From the NCBI GenBank assembly GCA_019352055.1, contig JABBOB010000002.1, forward strand, positions 17,316 to 81,315: DNA of 64,000 nt. Direction: 5' to 3'. The stretch's first letter is position 1. Every line of letters begins with the position of its first letter. Origin of the DNA: Acidobacteriota bacterium (GTDB lineage: Bacteria; Actinomycetota; Actinomycetes; Actinomycetales; Microbacteriaceae). Shown here in pieces: positions 1 through 8,746 of this stretch. A program made the translations under genes and the position numbers. The notes beneath the pieces are model-generated. The model saw only the letters and a program-made list of their open reading frames with translations. It searched no databases and was not told the DNA's origin.

Positions 1-1155
1 ATGGCCGACTCGAGTGATGCGCGGGTCGTCCGCCATCTTGAACAGGCCCTTGCCGTGATCCGCGGTCAGCTCCGCGCGGCGCACATCGGCGTCGGCGGCC
101 ATCGAGCGGAACTTCAGGATGGAGAAGGGCTCGCCGTCACGGCCGACCCGCTCCTGGCGGTAGATCACGCCGCCGGCGCTGTCCCGGTGCACGAGCAGGG
201 CGATGACCGCGAGCACGGGTGCGAGCACGACGAGCGCGGCCGCGGAGGCGGCGATGTCGAACAGGCGCTTGGCCAGGCGACCGAGGCCGGCCTGATGCGG
301 CGTCTCGACGTGGATCAAGGGCAGGCCGGCGACCGGGCGGAGGTGGATTCGCGAGCCTCCGACGTCCGTGAGGCTCGGGGCGACGACCAGGTGCTGCTGG
401 GGCTCGAGATGCCAGGCGAGGTCGCGGATGCGGTCGGCCGGCAGGTGGTCGCTGCTCGTCGCCATCACGGTGTCGGCGTCGAGGGTTCGGAGCGCGTCCG
501 GGACGTCGTCGACGCCGCCGACGATGCGCAGGTCGGCGATGGTGCCCTCCGACGGGCCGTCGGTGAGCGCGACGCCCACCACGCGATAGCCGTGGCCCGG
601 CTGGCGGGCGAGATCGAGCGCGGTCCGCACGACGGTCTCGGTCGAGCCGAGCAGGACGACGCGGTGCGAGTCGAGGCCTGCGGCGCGGCGGGTCATGAGG
701 TGACGACGCCACAGCCACCGGCCGGCGACCAGCAGCACCGTGCCGACCGGCACGACGGCGCCGGCCCAGACGCGGGACAGGTCGATGCCGAGGAAGAAGC
801 CCAGCACGATCGTGATGACGAGCGTCGCGACACCGGCACGGATGACGCGGCGGTACTCCGTGGTCCCCGTGCCGATCTCGTCCTCGTCGCGCGAGTCGAC
901 GACCGCGAGCGCGGCGATCCACAGCACCGCCAGCGCGAGCGACACGACCGGATACGGCAGCGCGGCGGCGTACTCCTGCTGGTGCGACACCGGCCCGACC
1001 GAACCGAACAGCAGGAGATGCCCGACGAGCACGGTCGCCGCGACGATCAGGGTGTCGGTCGTGGCGAGCTGCAGCGCGAGGCGCCGCGACCAGCGCATCT
1101 CGGCCCGGGTACGGCTCGCGGTGGTCGTCTGGAGGGTGACGGAGGAGGCGGTCAT
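1..1155 (-). CDS. Polyprenyl-phosphate sugar transferase (exopolysaccharide type), 3' end outside window
   Basis: The reverse strand reads open from ATG at 1155 to the window edge (385 codons), so the C-terminus is missing. The N-terminal half has several hydrophobic segments, then a Rossmann-like region (RVVLLGSTETVVRTALDLAR). The last part seen begins the bacterial sugar-transferase domain: KRLFDIAASAAALVVLAPVL, then YRQERVGRDGEPFSILKFRS and GLFKMADDPRITRVG. Family members transfer a sugar-1-phosphate to undecaprenyl phosphate at the membrane, the first step in making exopolysaccharide or capsule repeats. The exact sugar cannot be predicted. No other polysaccharide genes are visible, so any cluster continues to the left of the window. 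Confidence 0.88.
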   Translation of the reverse strand, partial: MTASSVTLQTTTASRTRAEMRWSRRLALQLATTDTLIVAATVLVGHLLLFGSVGPVSHQQEYAAALPYPVVSLALAVLWIAALAVVDSRDEDEIGTGTTEYRRVIRAGVATLVITIVLGFFLGIDLSRVWAGAVVPVGTVLLVAGRWLWRRHLMTRRAAGLDSHRVVLLGSTETVVRTALDLARQPGHGYRVVGVALTDGPSEGTIADLRIVGGVDDVPDALRTLDADTVMATSSDHLPADRIRDLAWHLEPQQHLVVAPSLTDVGGSRIHLRPVAGLPLIHVETPHQAGLGRLAKRLFDIAASAAALVVLAPVLAVIALLVHRDSAGGVIYRQERVGRDGEPFSILKFRSMAADADVRRAELTADHGKGLFKMADDPRITRVGH

Positions 1156-1417
1156 GGTCCTTGTGGGGGTCGGACCGGGGCCGGCGGCGTTTCGGGTGCA
1201 CGTCGGTCCGGGAGGACTGGTGGGTCGTCGTCGGCGCGGGGGCGCTGGACTCACCGGTCCGGGTGGGGGAGGGGCTGAGCTGGGGTGCTGCTGATCGCCC
1301 GGTGGAGCCGGGTGACCGGAGGAGCCGTGGGGCGGCTCCGCCTTCGTGTTCGTGTCGTGCTGCGGGGGAGCAGCCGGTTCGCCGAGCGGGTGATCCGAAG
1401 GTATTCCTGTCGGCCGC
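1156..1417. other. Intergenic region, no gene recognised
   Basis: The spacer between the sugar-transferase start (1155) and the glgB stop (1489) is about 330 bases. Open frames here are short or are the ends of frames antisense to glgB, and none resembles a known protein. It should hold the sugar-transferase promoter on the minus strand, but I could not single out a convincing one. The only structure I trust is the hairpin at 1418-1440, listed separately. Confidence 0.5.
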
Positions 1418-1440
1418 CGGGGGACAAGCCGTGTCCCCCG
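1418..1440 (-). terminator. Hairpin downstream of glgB, probable terminator
   Basis: CGGGGGACA and TGTCCCCCG form a perfect 9-bp stem around an AGCCG loop, about 50 bases past the glgB stop. There is no T-run, as is usual for intrinsic terminators in GC-rich actinobacteria. Confidence 0.45.
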
Positions 1441-1488
1441 GTCTGCGGACCCCAGTTCGGGGTGCACGGCCTCCGCGACGACGCCGGT

Positions 1489-3720
1489 CTAGCGGTGCGC
1501 CTTGGGCTTGAGGAACAGCGCGCCGAGCGGCGGAAGGGTCAGGACCACCGACGCCGGCTGGCCGTGAGAGGGCTCCGCCTCGGCGACCGCGGAGCCGTAG
1601 TTGCCGACCCCGGAGCCGCCGAACTCCCCGGCGTCGCTGTTCAGCAGCTCCTCCCACGTGCCGGCGAAGGGCAACCCGATCCGGTAGTCGCCCACGGGGC
1701 GGCCGGAGAAGTTGAAGATGCACGCGATCGGGTTGCCGTCCCGGTCCCAGCGGAGGAAGGCGACCACGCTGTTCGCGGCGTCCGCGCCGTCGATCCAGCT
1801 GAACCCGGCGGCCGAGGTGTCCTGCTGCCAGAACGCGGGGTTGTCCCGGTACACCCGGTTGAGCTGGCCGACGTAGCCGAGCAGGGACCGGTGCGCCGGC
1901 TGGTCGAGGATCCACCAGTCGAGTCCGCGCTCCTGGCTCCATTCGCTGCGCTGCCCGAACTCCTGGCCCATGAAGAGCAGCTGCTTGCCCGGGTGCGCCC
2001 ACTGGAACGCGAGGTAGGCGCGCACGTTCGCGATCTGCTGCCACGGGTCGCCCGGCATCTTGCCGATCAGCGATCCCTTGCCGTGCACGACCTCGTCGTG
2101 GCTGATCGGGAGGATGAAGTTCTCGCTGAACGCGTACACGAACGAGAACGTCAGCTCGTTCTGGTGGTAGCTGCGCCACATCGGGTCGTTCGCGATGTAC
2201 CGCAGCGAGTCGTTCATCCAGCCCATGTTCCACTTGAGCCCGAAGCCGAGCCCGCCGTGGTCGGTGGGGTGCGTCACACCGCCCCAGCTGGTCGACTCCT
2301 CGGCCATCATCAGGACGCCGGGGTGCAGCTTGTAGGCGGTGGCCGTCGTCTCCTGCAGGAACCCGATGGCCTCGAGGTTCTCCCGCCCGCCGTACCGGTT
2401 CGGCACCCATTCGCCCTCGTTGCGGGAGTAGTCGAGGTACAGCATGGAGGCGACCGCATCGACGCGCAGGCCGTCGACGTGGAACTCGTCGAGCCAGTAC
2501 AGCGCGTTGGCGACGAGGAAGTTCCGCACCTGGCTGTCCCCGAAGTTCGGGATGAGCGTGCCCCAGTCCATGTGCTCGCCGAGCCGCGGGTCGCTGTGCT
2601 CGTAGAGCGCCTCCCCGTCGAACTTCGCGAGCGCGAAGGCGTCCTTCGGGAAGTGGCCGGGGACCCAGTCCATGTACACGCCGATGCGCGCCTGATGCAG
2701 GCGGTCGATCAGGTACTTCAGGTCGTCGGGGTGCCCGAAGCGGGAGGTGGGGGCGTAGTAGCCCGTGACCTGGTAGCCCCATGACGGCTCGTAGGGGTGC
2801 TCGGCGAGCGGGAGGAACTCGACGTGGGTGTAGCCCGTCTCGTGCAGGTAGTCGATCAGCTGATCGGCGGCGTCCCGGTAGCCGAGCCCCTGCCGCCACG
2901 AGCCGAAGTGCATCTCGTAGACGCTGATCGGCTGCTCGATCGGGTTGCTCGCCGCTCGCGCGCTCATCCACCCCGAGTCGCCCCAGCGGTAGGAGCTCTC
3001 GGTGACCACGCTCGCGGTCGCCGGGGCCTGCTCGGCGTGCCGAGCCATCGGGTCCGCCTTCTCGATCCACTCGCCGGCGCGCGTGAGGATCTCGAACTTG
3101 TAGGCGTTGTACGGATCGAGGCCGGGGATGAAGAGCTCCCAGACGCCGGTGGCGTCGAGGCGGCGCATCGCGTAGAGGCGCCCGTCCCAGGAGTTGAAGT
3201 CGCCGATGACCCGAACGGCCTGCGCGTGCGGCGCCCACACCGAGAACGAGGTGCCCCAGGCGCTGCGATCCACGCCGTGCAGCTCGCGGTGGTGCGCGCC
3301 CAGCATCTCCCACAGCCGCTCGTGCCGGCCCTCCCCGAACAGGTGCAGGTCGACGTCGCCGACGCTCGGCAGGTACCGGTAGGGATCGTCGGCGGTCCAG
3401 GTCGAGTCGTCCTCGTAGACGGTCTCGAGGACGTAGTCCTGGAACCCCGCGATGGAGACGCCCTGCCAGACGCCCCAGCCGATGTGGCCGAGCTCGACGC
3501 GCGCACCCGAGGCGAGCACCGCGACGACCTCGCGTGCCAGCGGGCGCAGCACGCGGATCACGACGGCGTCGACGCCCTCGACCGGATGCTGCCCCAGCAC
3601 CGAGTGCGGGCCGGAATGGGTGCCGTCGGCGAGGTGCGCCAGCACGTCGTCGGCGGGCACGGGCGCGACGGGGGTCGCGTCCGCGGGAGCCGCGGATGCG
3701 GCTTCGGTCTTCTTGGGCAT
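1489..3720 (-). CDS. glgB: 1,4-alpha-glucan branching enzyme GlgB
   Basis: A 743-residue GH13 branching enzyme. It cuts alpha-1,4 glucan and reattaches the piece through an alpha-1,6 bond. It has an N-terminal extension, a CBM48-type domain (SFSVWAPHAQAVRVIGDFNSWDG), then the catalytic barrel. The predicted nucleophile is Asp about residue 421 (GLRVDAVASMLYLDYSR) and the acid/base is Glu about 474 (MMAEESTSWGGVTHPT). It ends LPPLGALFLKPKAHR, as is usual for the C-terminal beta domain. I chose ATG 3720 because AGGAGG lies 9 bases upstream. An in-frame ATG at 3771 overlaps the glgE stop as ATGA and is an alternative. It lies directly behind glgE, the standard pairing for making branched glucan. 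Confidence 0.96.
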   Translation of the reverse strand: MPKKTEAASAAPADATPVAPVPADDVLAHLADGTHSGPHSVLGQHPVEGVDAVVIRVLRPLAREVVAVLASGARVELGHIGWGVWQGVSIAGFQDYVLETVYEDDSTWTADDPYRYLPSVGDVDLHLFGEGRHERLWEMLGAHHRELHGVDRSAWGTSFSVWAPHAQAVRVIGDFNSWDGRLYAMRRLDATGVWELFIPGLDPYNAYKFEILTRAGEWIEKADPMARHAEQAPATASVVTESSYRWGDSGWMSARAASNPIEQPISVYEMHFGSWRQGLGYRDAADQLIDYLHETGYTHVEFLPLAEHPYEPSWGYQVTGYYAPTSRFGHPDDLKYLIDRLHQARIGVYMDWVPGHFPKDAFALAKFDGEALYEHSDPRLGEHMDWGTLIPNFGDSQVRNFLVANALYWLDEFHVDGLRVDAVASMLYLDYSRNEGEWVPNRYGGRENLEAIGFLQETTATAYKLHPGVLMMAEESTSWGGVTHPTDHGGLGFGLKWNMGWMNDSLRYIANDPMWRSYHQNELTFSFVYAFSENFILPISHDEVVHGKGSLIGKMPGDPWQQIANVRAYLAFQWAHPGKQLLFMGQEFGQRSEWSQERGLDWWILDQPAHRSLLGYVGQLNRVYRDNPAFWQQDTSAAGFSWIDGADAANSVVAFLRWDRDGNPIACIFNFSGRPVGDYRIGLPFAGTWEELLNSDAGEFGGSGVGNYGSAVAEAEPSHGQPASVVLTLPPLGALFLKPKAHR

Positions 3721-3767
3721 GGTGGCGAACCTCCTGGGGGTCGCGTCGCTCCGAGCCGGAGGCACGG

Positions 3768-5864
3768 TCATCTCTCCTCGACGCTGAGGATGTGGACCGG
3801 CTCCGCGTAGGGGTCGAGGCGGACGAAGTCGTCGGAGCCCCACTCCCACTGAGCGCCGGAGATGAGGTCCCGGACGGTGAACGTGTCGCCGGGCAGGCGA
3901 CCGATCTGCGGCAGGTCCAGGTGCACGACGGTCTCGCGCAGCCCGTGCGGGTCGAGGTTGGCGACGACGATGATCGTGTCCGACGAGCCGGTGCCGGTGA
4001 ACTCGGCGTCGAGGTGCTTCGAGAAGGCGAGGACGTCGTCGGACTCGGCCCAGTGGAAGTGGATGTTCCGAAGCTGGCCGAGCGCCGGGTGATGCCGGCG
4101 GATCCCGTTCAAGCGCGCGAGGTACGGCGCGAGCGTCGTGCCGAGCATCGCGGCCTTCGCCCAGTCCCGCGGCCGGTACTCGTACTTCTCGTTGTCGATG
4201 TTCTCCTCGGAACCCGGGCGGGCGACGTTCTCGACGAGCTCGTAGCCCGAGTACACCCCCCACGTCGGTACCGCGGTCGCCGCGATCGCCGCGCGGATCT
4301 TGTACGCGGCCGTCCCCCCGAACTGCAGGTAGGGGGTCAGGATGTCGTGGGTGTTCACGAAGAAGTTCGGCCGCATGTAGTCGGCCGTCTCCTGCGACAG
4401 CTCGATCAGGTAGTCGGTGAGATCCCGCTTCGTGTTGCGCCAGGTGAAGTACGTGTAGCTCTGCTGGAAGCCGACCTTCGCCAGCCCTCGCATCATCGGC
4501 GGCTTCGTGAACGCCTCCGCCAGGAAGATCACGTCGGGGTGCGCCGCGTTCACGTCGTGGATGAGCCGCTCCCAGAACCCGAGGGGCTTGGTGTGCGGGT
4601 TGTCGATCCGGAAGATGTGCACGCCTCGGTCGATCCAGGTCTGGAAGACGCGGCGCATCTCGGCGTACGACCCCTCCGGATCGTTGTCGAAGTTCAGCGG
4701 GTAGATGTCCTGGTACTTCTTCGGCGGGTTCTCGGCGTAGGCGATCGTGCCGTCGGCGAGGGTCGTGAAGAACTCGGGGTGCGAGGTGACCCACGGGTGG
4801 TCGGGGGAGGCCTGCAGCGCGATGTCGAGCGCGATCTCCAGGTGCAGCCGCCCGGCGGCCTCGAGGAAGTCGAGGAAGTCCTGCTCCGTGCCGAGATCCG
4901 GGTGGATGGCGTCGTGGCCGCCCGCCTCCGAGCCGATGCCGTAGGGCGAGCCCGGGTCGTTCGGCCCCGCGGTGAGGGTGTTGTTCGGTCCCTTGCGGTT
5001 GGTCCGCCCGATCGGGTTCACCGGCGGGATGTACACGACGTCGAAGCCCATCTCGGCGATCGCGGGCAGCCGCTGCGCGGCGCTGCGGAACGTGCCGGAG
5101 GTCCAGGAGCCGTCGTCGTGGCGGACGGCGCCCTCGGAGCGGGGGAAGAACTCGTACCAGGAGCCGTAGCCTGCACGCAGGCGCTCGACGCGCAGCGTGC
5201 GGGTCGGGCCGGAGGTGACGAGGCTCGAGATCGGGGCGAGCGCGATGGCGTCGGCCACCCGCCCCTCGGTGACGATGCTCCATCGGGTGCCCGCGTCGGT
5301 GTCGCTCTCCCGCAGCGAGGCGGCCGTGTGGCGGAACAGGGCTGGCGCCTCGTCGCCGCGCCCGGCGTCCTCCGCGGCGCGCTCGAGCAGCCGGGCCGCC
5401 TCCTCGAACATGAGGTCGACGTCGATGCCGGCGGGGATCTTGATCCCGGCGTCGTGCAGCCAGGTGCCCCAGTCGTCGAGCCAGGCGTCGACGTGCCACG
5501 TCCACGAGCCGACCTCGTCCACCTGCACCGACGCGGTCCAGCGGCCGAGCCCCGGGTTGACCTGCACCATGGGGCGCCGGACCGTGCGACCGGACGGCGC
5601 CGTCAGCACCACGGCGGCGTCGATCACGTCGTGGCCCTCCTTGAAGACGGTCGCCGAGAACGGCACCACCTCGCCGGCGAACGACTTGGCCGGCCAGAGG
5701 TCGTCCGGCTGCTGCGGCGACAGATCGAGGATGGGGATCCGGCCGAGGACGGGGCGCCAGCGGTCCGCCTGGCGCGCGCTCTTGCGGCCCTGCCCTGCGC
5801 GCGTACCGCTCCCCGTCGCCCGCGTCGCGGATCGGCCGGTATTCGCTGCCTGGGTGTCAGCCAC
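3768..5864 (-). CDS. glgE: Alpha-1,4-glucan:maltose-1-phosphate maltosyltransferase GlgE
   Basis: A GH13_3 enzyme of about 698 residues that adds maltosyl units from maltose-1-phosphate to the non-reducing end of glucan. The family signatures are present: the nucleophile Asp about residue 421 in FRIDNPHTKPLGFWERLI, and Glu about 450 in VIFLAEAFTKPPMM. The N-terminus has the beta domain of the family (IPILDLSPQQPDDLWPAKSF). Start choice: TAGGGT (5876-5871) lies exactly 6 bases before GTG 5864, the spacing of leaderless genes elsewhere here. GTG 5870 is the alternative, adding two residues. It is co-directional with glgB 47 bases downstream. TreS, Pep2 or GlgM, which make the substrate, are not in the window. 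Confidence 0.95.
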   Translation of the reverse strand: MADTQAANTGRSATRATGSGTRAGQGRKSARQADRWRPVLGRIPILDLSPQQPDDLWPAKSFAGEVVPFSATVFKEGHDVIDAAVVLTAPSGRTVRRPMVQVNPGLGRWTASVQVDEVGSWTWHVDAWLDDWGTWLHDAGIKIPAGIDVDLMFEEAARLLERAAEDAGRGDEAPALFRHTAASLRESDTDAGTRWSIVTEGRVADAIALAPISSLVTSGPTRTLRVERLRAGYGSWYEFFPRSEGAVRHDDGSWTSGTFRSAAQRLPAIAEMGFDVVYIPPVNPIGRTNRKGPNNTLTAGPNDPGSPYGIGSEAGGHDAIHPDLGTEQDFLDFLEAAGRLHLEIALDIALQASPDHPWVTSHPEFFTTLADGTIAYAENPPKKYQDIYPLNFDNDPEGSYAEMRRVFQTWIDRGVHIFRIDNPHTKPLGFWERLIHDVNAAHPDVIFLAEAFTKPPMMRGLAKVGFQQSYTYFTWRNTKRDLTDYLIELSQETADYMRPNFFVNTHDILTPYLQFGGTAAYKIRAAIAATAVPTWGVYSGYELVENVARPGSEENIDNEKYEYRPRDWAKAAMLGTTLAPYLARLNGIRRHHPALGQLRNIHFHWAESDDVLAFSKHLDAEFTGTGSSDTIIVVANLDPHGLRETVVHLDLPQIGRLPGDTFTVRDLISGAQWEWGSDDFVRLDPYAEPVHILSVEER

Positions 5865-5870
5865 GTGCAC

Positions 5871-5876
5871 ACCCTA
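5871..5876 (-). promoter_or_regulatory. Probable -10 element for leaderless glgE
   Basis: On the minus strand TAGGGT is followed by six bases and then GTG 5864. This matches the TAnnnT and 6-9 base spacing seen at many other starts in the window. Confidence 0.45.
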
Positions 5877-5962
5877 CGAGAACCGATTGGAAGCCGTATG
5901 GGTGGATCCGGGGAGCGCAGCACGTCGCCGTAAGCGTTTGCATCGGTGCGACCCGGACGCCG

Positions 5963-5968
5963 TAATCT
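5963..5968 (+). promoter_or_regulatory. Possible -10 element for glgP
   Basis: TAATCT lies 35 bases before the glgP start. Unlike most genes here, glgP would have a short leader carrying a GAGGAG ribosome site (5987-5992). No clear -35 element is seen. Confidence 0.3.
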
Positions 5969-6003
5969 GACCGAGCCACCGAGGTCGAGGAGCCGTCCCG
6001 CAA

Positions 6004-8586
6004 GTGAAAGCCATCCGCCGCTTCACCGTCCGAACCGTCCTGCCGACGTCCCTGTCGGCCCTGGACGAGCTCGCCGCGAACCTCCGCTGGTCGTGGCACG
6101 AGCCGACGAGGCAGCTGTTCGAGGAGATCGACCCGGAGATCTGGGCGTCGGGCTCGTCCGATCCCGTCGCGCTGCTCGGCGCCGTCAGCCCCGTGCGCAT
6201 CGAGGCGCTCGCCGCGGACGACGCCTTCGTGGCCCGGGCGAACGCGCTGCGCGACGACCTCACCACCTACTGCAGCGAGCCGCGCTGGTACCAGACGCTC
6301 GCCGAGGCGCCCGCGCACATCGCGTACTTCTCGCCGGAGTTCGGCATCGCGGCGGCACTTCCGCAGTACTCGGGAGGCCTCGGCATCCTGGCCGGCGACC
6401 ATCTGAAGAGCGCCTCCGACCTGGGGCTGCCGCTCACCGGCATCGGCCTCTTCTATCGCGCCGGCTACTTCAAGCAGTCGATCTCCGCCGACGGCTGGCA
6501 GCAGGAGGCGTACCCGGTCCTCGACCCGGACGGCCTGCCGCTGACGCTCACCAGGCACGCGGACGGCGCTCCCGCGCTCGTCTCCCTCGCCCTGCCGTTC
6601 GGGCGCACGCTGCACGCGCGGATCTGGCAGGTCGCCGTCGGTCGCGTGACGCTGCTGCTGCTCGATACGGACATCCCCGAGAACGAGGACGCCCTCCGCG
6701 ACGTCACCGACCGCCTGTACGGCGGCGGCGGCGAGCATCGGCTCCTGCAGGAGATCCTGCTCGGCATCGGCGGCGTCCGGGCGCTGCGCATCTGGACCGA
6801 GCTGACCGGCCGGCCGGAGGCCGAGGTCTTCCACACCAACGAGGGCCACGCCGGCTTCCAGGGCCTCGAGCGGATCTCGACGCTCATCCACGGCGGCCTG
6901 ACCTTCGCCGAGGCGCTGCAGGTGGTGCGCGCCGGCACGGTCTTCACGACCCACACCCCGGTCCCGGCGGGGATCGACCGGTTCGACCGTGGGCTGATGC
7001 AGCAGTACTTCTCCGGCGACCTGCTGCCGGGCGTGGACGTGTGGGAGGTGCTCGCACTCGGCGGCGAGAACTACCCGGGCGGCTCCGGCGACGTGTTCAA
7101 CATGGCCGTGATGGGGCTGCGCCTCGGTCAGCACGCCAACGGCGTCTCGCAGCTGCACGGCGAGGTCAGCCGGGGCATGTTCAACGGCCTCTGGCCCGGG
7201 TTCGACGCCTCCGACGTGCCGATCACCTCGGTCACGAACGGGGTGCACGCGCCGACGTGGACGGACCCGCTGCTGCTCGCGCTCTCGGAGGAGAAGCTCG
7301 GCACCTCGGACACGACCGCCGCCGACTGGGCGGGCAAGGGCGTCAGCGACGCCGACCTGTGGGCGGTGCGGAACCGCATGCGCGCCAACCTCGTCGCGGA
7401 CGCCCGCCGGCGCGTGACCGCGGCGTGGCACGAGGAGAACCCCGGCGCCTCCGCACCGGCCTGGTTCCAGGACCTGCTGGACCCGGACGTCCTCACCATC
7501 GGGTTCGCCCGCCGCGTGCCGACCTACAAGCGCCTCACGCTCATGCTCGAGGACGAGGCGCGGCTCACCGCGCTGCTGACCCACAAGAAGCGGCCGATCC
7601 AGATCGTGATCGCGGGCAAGTCGCACCCGGCCGACGACGAGGGCAAGCGGCTCATCCAGAAGCTGGTCCGGTTCACGCAGGACCCCGAGCTGCGTCGCCG
7701 CATCGTGTTCCTCCCCAACTACGACATCGCGATGGCGCAGGTGCTGTACCCCGGCACGGACATCTGGCTGAACAACCCGCTGCGCCCCTTGGAGGCGTGC
7801 GGCACGTCGGGGATGAAGGCGGCCCTGAACGGCGTGCTGAACCTGTCGATCCTCGACGGCTGGTGGAACGAGTACTACGACGGCGAGGACGGCTGGGCGA
7901 TCCCTTCGGCGGACGCCGCAGGCGACGCCGCTGAACGCGACAAGCTCGAGGCGGAGAGCCTGTACGACCTGATCGAGAACCAGATCGCGCCGCGCTTCTA
8001 CCGGCGCGACGCCGCCGGCGTCCCGACCAGGTGGATGGCGAACGTGCGGCACACGCTGGCGACGCTCTCGCCCGAGCTGTCGGCCGACCGCATGGTCCGC
8101 GAGTACGTGCAGCGCCTCTACATGCCGGCGGCGGAGGCGGCGGAGGCGATCAGCGCCGGCGACTTCGCGGGAGGCCGCGAGCTCGCCGCCTGGAAGGGCG
8201 AGATCTCCTCGGCCTGGAACGAGGTGTCGGTCGTGCACGTCGAGTCCGGCGGCCTCGCTCCCGTCCCGCAGGTCGGCGATCGGCTGCACGTGCGCGCGCA
8301 GGTGCAGCTCGGCTCGCTGAAGCCGGAGGACGTCGCCGTGGAGGTCGTCTACGGCACCTCCCGCGAGGGCGACGACCTGGTCAACACGGCCACGGTCGAG
8401 CTCGAGCCGCTCGCGGAGGACTCGACGGCGTCCACCGGGCCGATCGTGCTCGACGGCTCGCGCACCTTCGCGGGCACGGTGACGCTGACCCGGCCCGGGT
8501 CGTTCGGCTACAACGTCCGCGTCGTGCCGAAGAACGTGTACCTCGCGAACCCGGCGGAGATGGGCCTGGTCGCGGTCGCGCACTGA
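6004..8586 (+). CDS. glgP: Alpha-glucan (glycogen/maltodextrin) phosphorylase
   Basis: An 860-residue GT35 phosphorylase that releases glucose-1-phosphate from non-reducing glucan ends using pyridoxal phosphate. It belongs to the group with an N-terminal DUF3417 region (LDELAANLRWSWHEPTRQLF). Family landmarks are VFHTNEGHAGFQGLERI, TVFTTHTPVPAGIDRF, TRRVPTYKR-like ARRVPTYKRLTL, and GTSGMKAALNGVLNLSILDG, whose Lys should bind PLP. GTG 6004 is the likely start, with GAGGAG 11 bases upstream. It is divergent from glgE, and converges on glgX across a long palindrome. It ends VPKNVYLANPAEMGLVAVAH, like its homologues. Confidence 0.95.
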   Translation: MKAIRRFTVRTVLPTSLSALDELAANLRWSWHEPTRQLFEEIDPEIWASGSSDPVALLGAVSPVRIEALAADDAFVARANALRDDLTTYCSEPRWYQTLAEAPAHIAYFSPEFGIAAALPQYSGGLGILAGDHLKSASDLGLPLTGIGLFYRAGYFKQSISADGWQQEAYPVLDPDGLPLTLTRHADGAPALVSLALPFGRTLHARIWQVAVGRVTLLLLDTDIPENEDALRDVTDRLYGGGGEHRLLQEILLGIGGVRALRIWTELTGRPEAEVFHTNEGHAGFQGLERISTLIHGGLTFAEALQVVRAGTVFTTHTPVPAGIDRFDRGLMQQYFSGDLLPGVDVWEVLALGGENYPGGSGDVFNMAVMGLRLGQHANGVSQLHGEVSRGMFNGLWPGFDASDVPITSVTNGVHAPTWTDPLLLALSEEKLGTSDTTAADWAGKGVSDADLWAVRNRMRANLVADARRRVTAAWHEENPGASAPAWFQDLLDPDVLTIGFARRVPTYKRLTLMLEDEARLTALLTHKKRPIQIVIAGKSHPADDEGKRLIQKLVRFTQDPELRRRIVFLPNYDIAMAQVLYPGTDIWLNNPLRPLEACGTSGMKAALNGVLNLSILDGWWNEYYDGEDGWAIPSADAAGDAAERDKLEAESLYDLIENQIAPRFYRRDAAGVPTRWMANVRHTLATLSPELSADRMVREYVQRLYMPAAEAAEAISAGDFAGGRELAAWKGEISSAWNEVSVVHVESGGLAPVPQVGDRLHVRAQVQLGSLKPEDVAVEVVYGTSREGDDLVNTATVELEPLAEDSTASTGPIVLDGSRTFAGTVTLTRPGSFGYNVRVVPKNVYLANPAEMGLVAVAH

Positions 8587-8632
8587 GCACATCGCCGTGC
8601 TGCTCCGGTTCGCGGCAGTGGTCCCGAGCACG

Positions 8633-8706
8633 AGAGCAGGAAGCATCCGCTTCAGCAGGATGAATCGGGCGATTCGATCCTGCTGAAGCGCATTCCTCCT
8701 GCTTTC
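8633..8706. repeat. Extended palindrome between convergent glgP and glgX, probable two-way terminator
   Basis: The core is 8648-8667 (CGCTTCAGCAGGATGAATCG) against 8670-8690, a 20-bp stem with a single bulged base and a GG centre. Weaker pairing continues outward to about 8633 and 8706. The word AGCAGGA or its complement occurs at least four times in this spacer, and once more near 8718. Its place between two converging genes suggests transcription termination from both sides. Confidence 0.6.
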
Positions 8707-8746
8707 GCGCGCGGGAATTCCTGCTGTGGTGCTCCTGCGCCTGGGC

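Noticed and set aside
1..1278. Plus-strand open frame at the left edge
   Set aside because: The reverse strand encodes a convincing sugar transferase; the plus frame is Arg/Asp-rich with no domain.
3534..5933. Long plus-strand open frame across glgB and glgE
   Set aside because: It is antisense to two well-conserved genes and has no recognisable domain.
5857..8646. Long minus-strand open frame opposite glgP
   Set aside because: glgP on the plus strand has every family motif; the reverse frame is a shadow.
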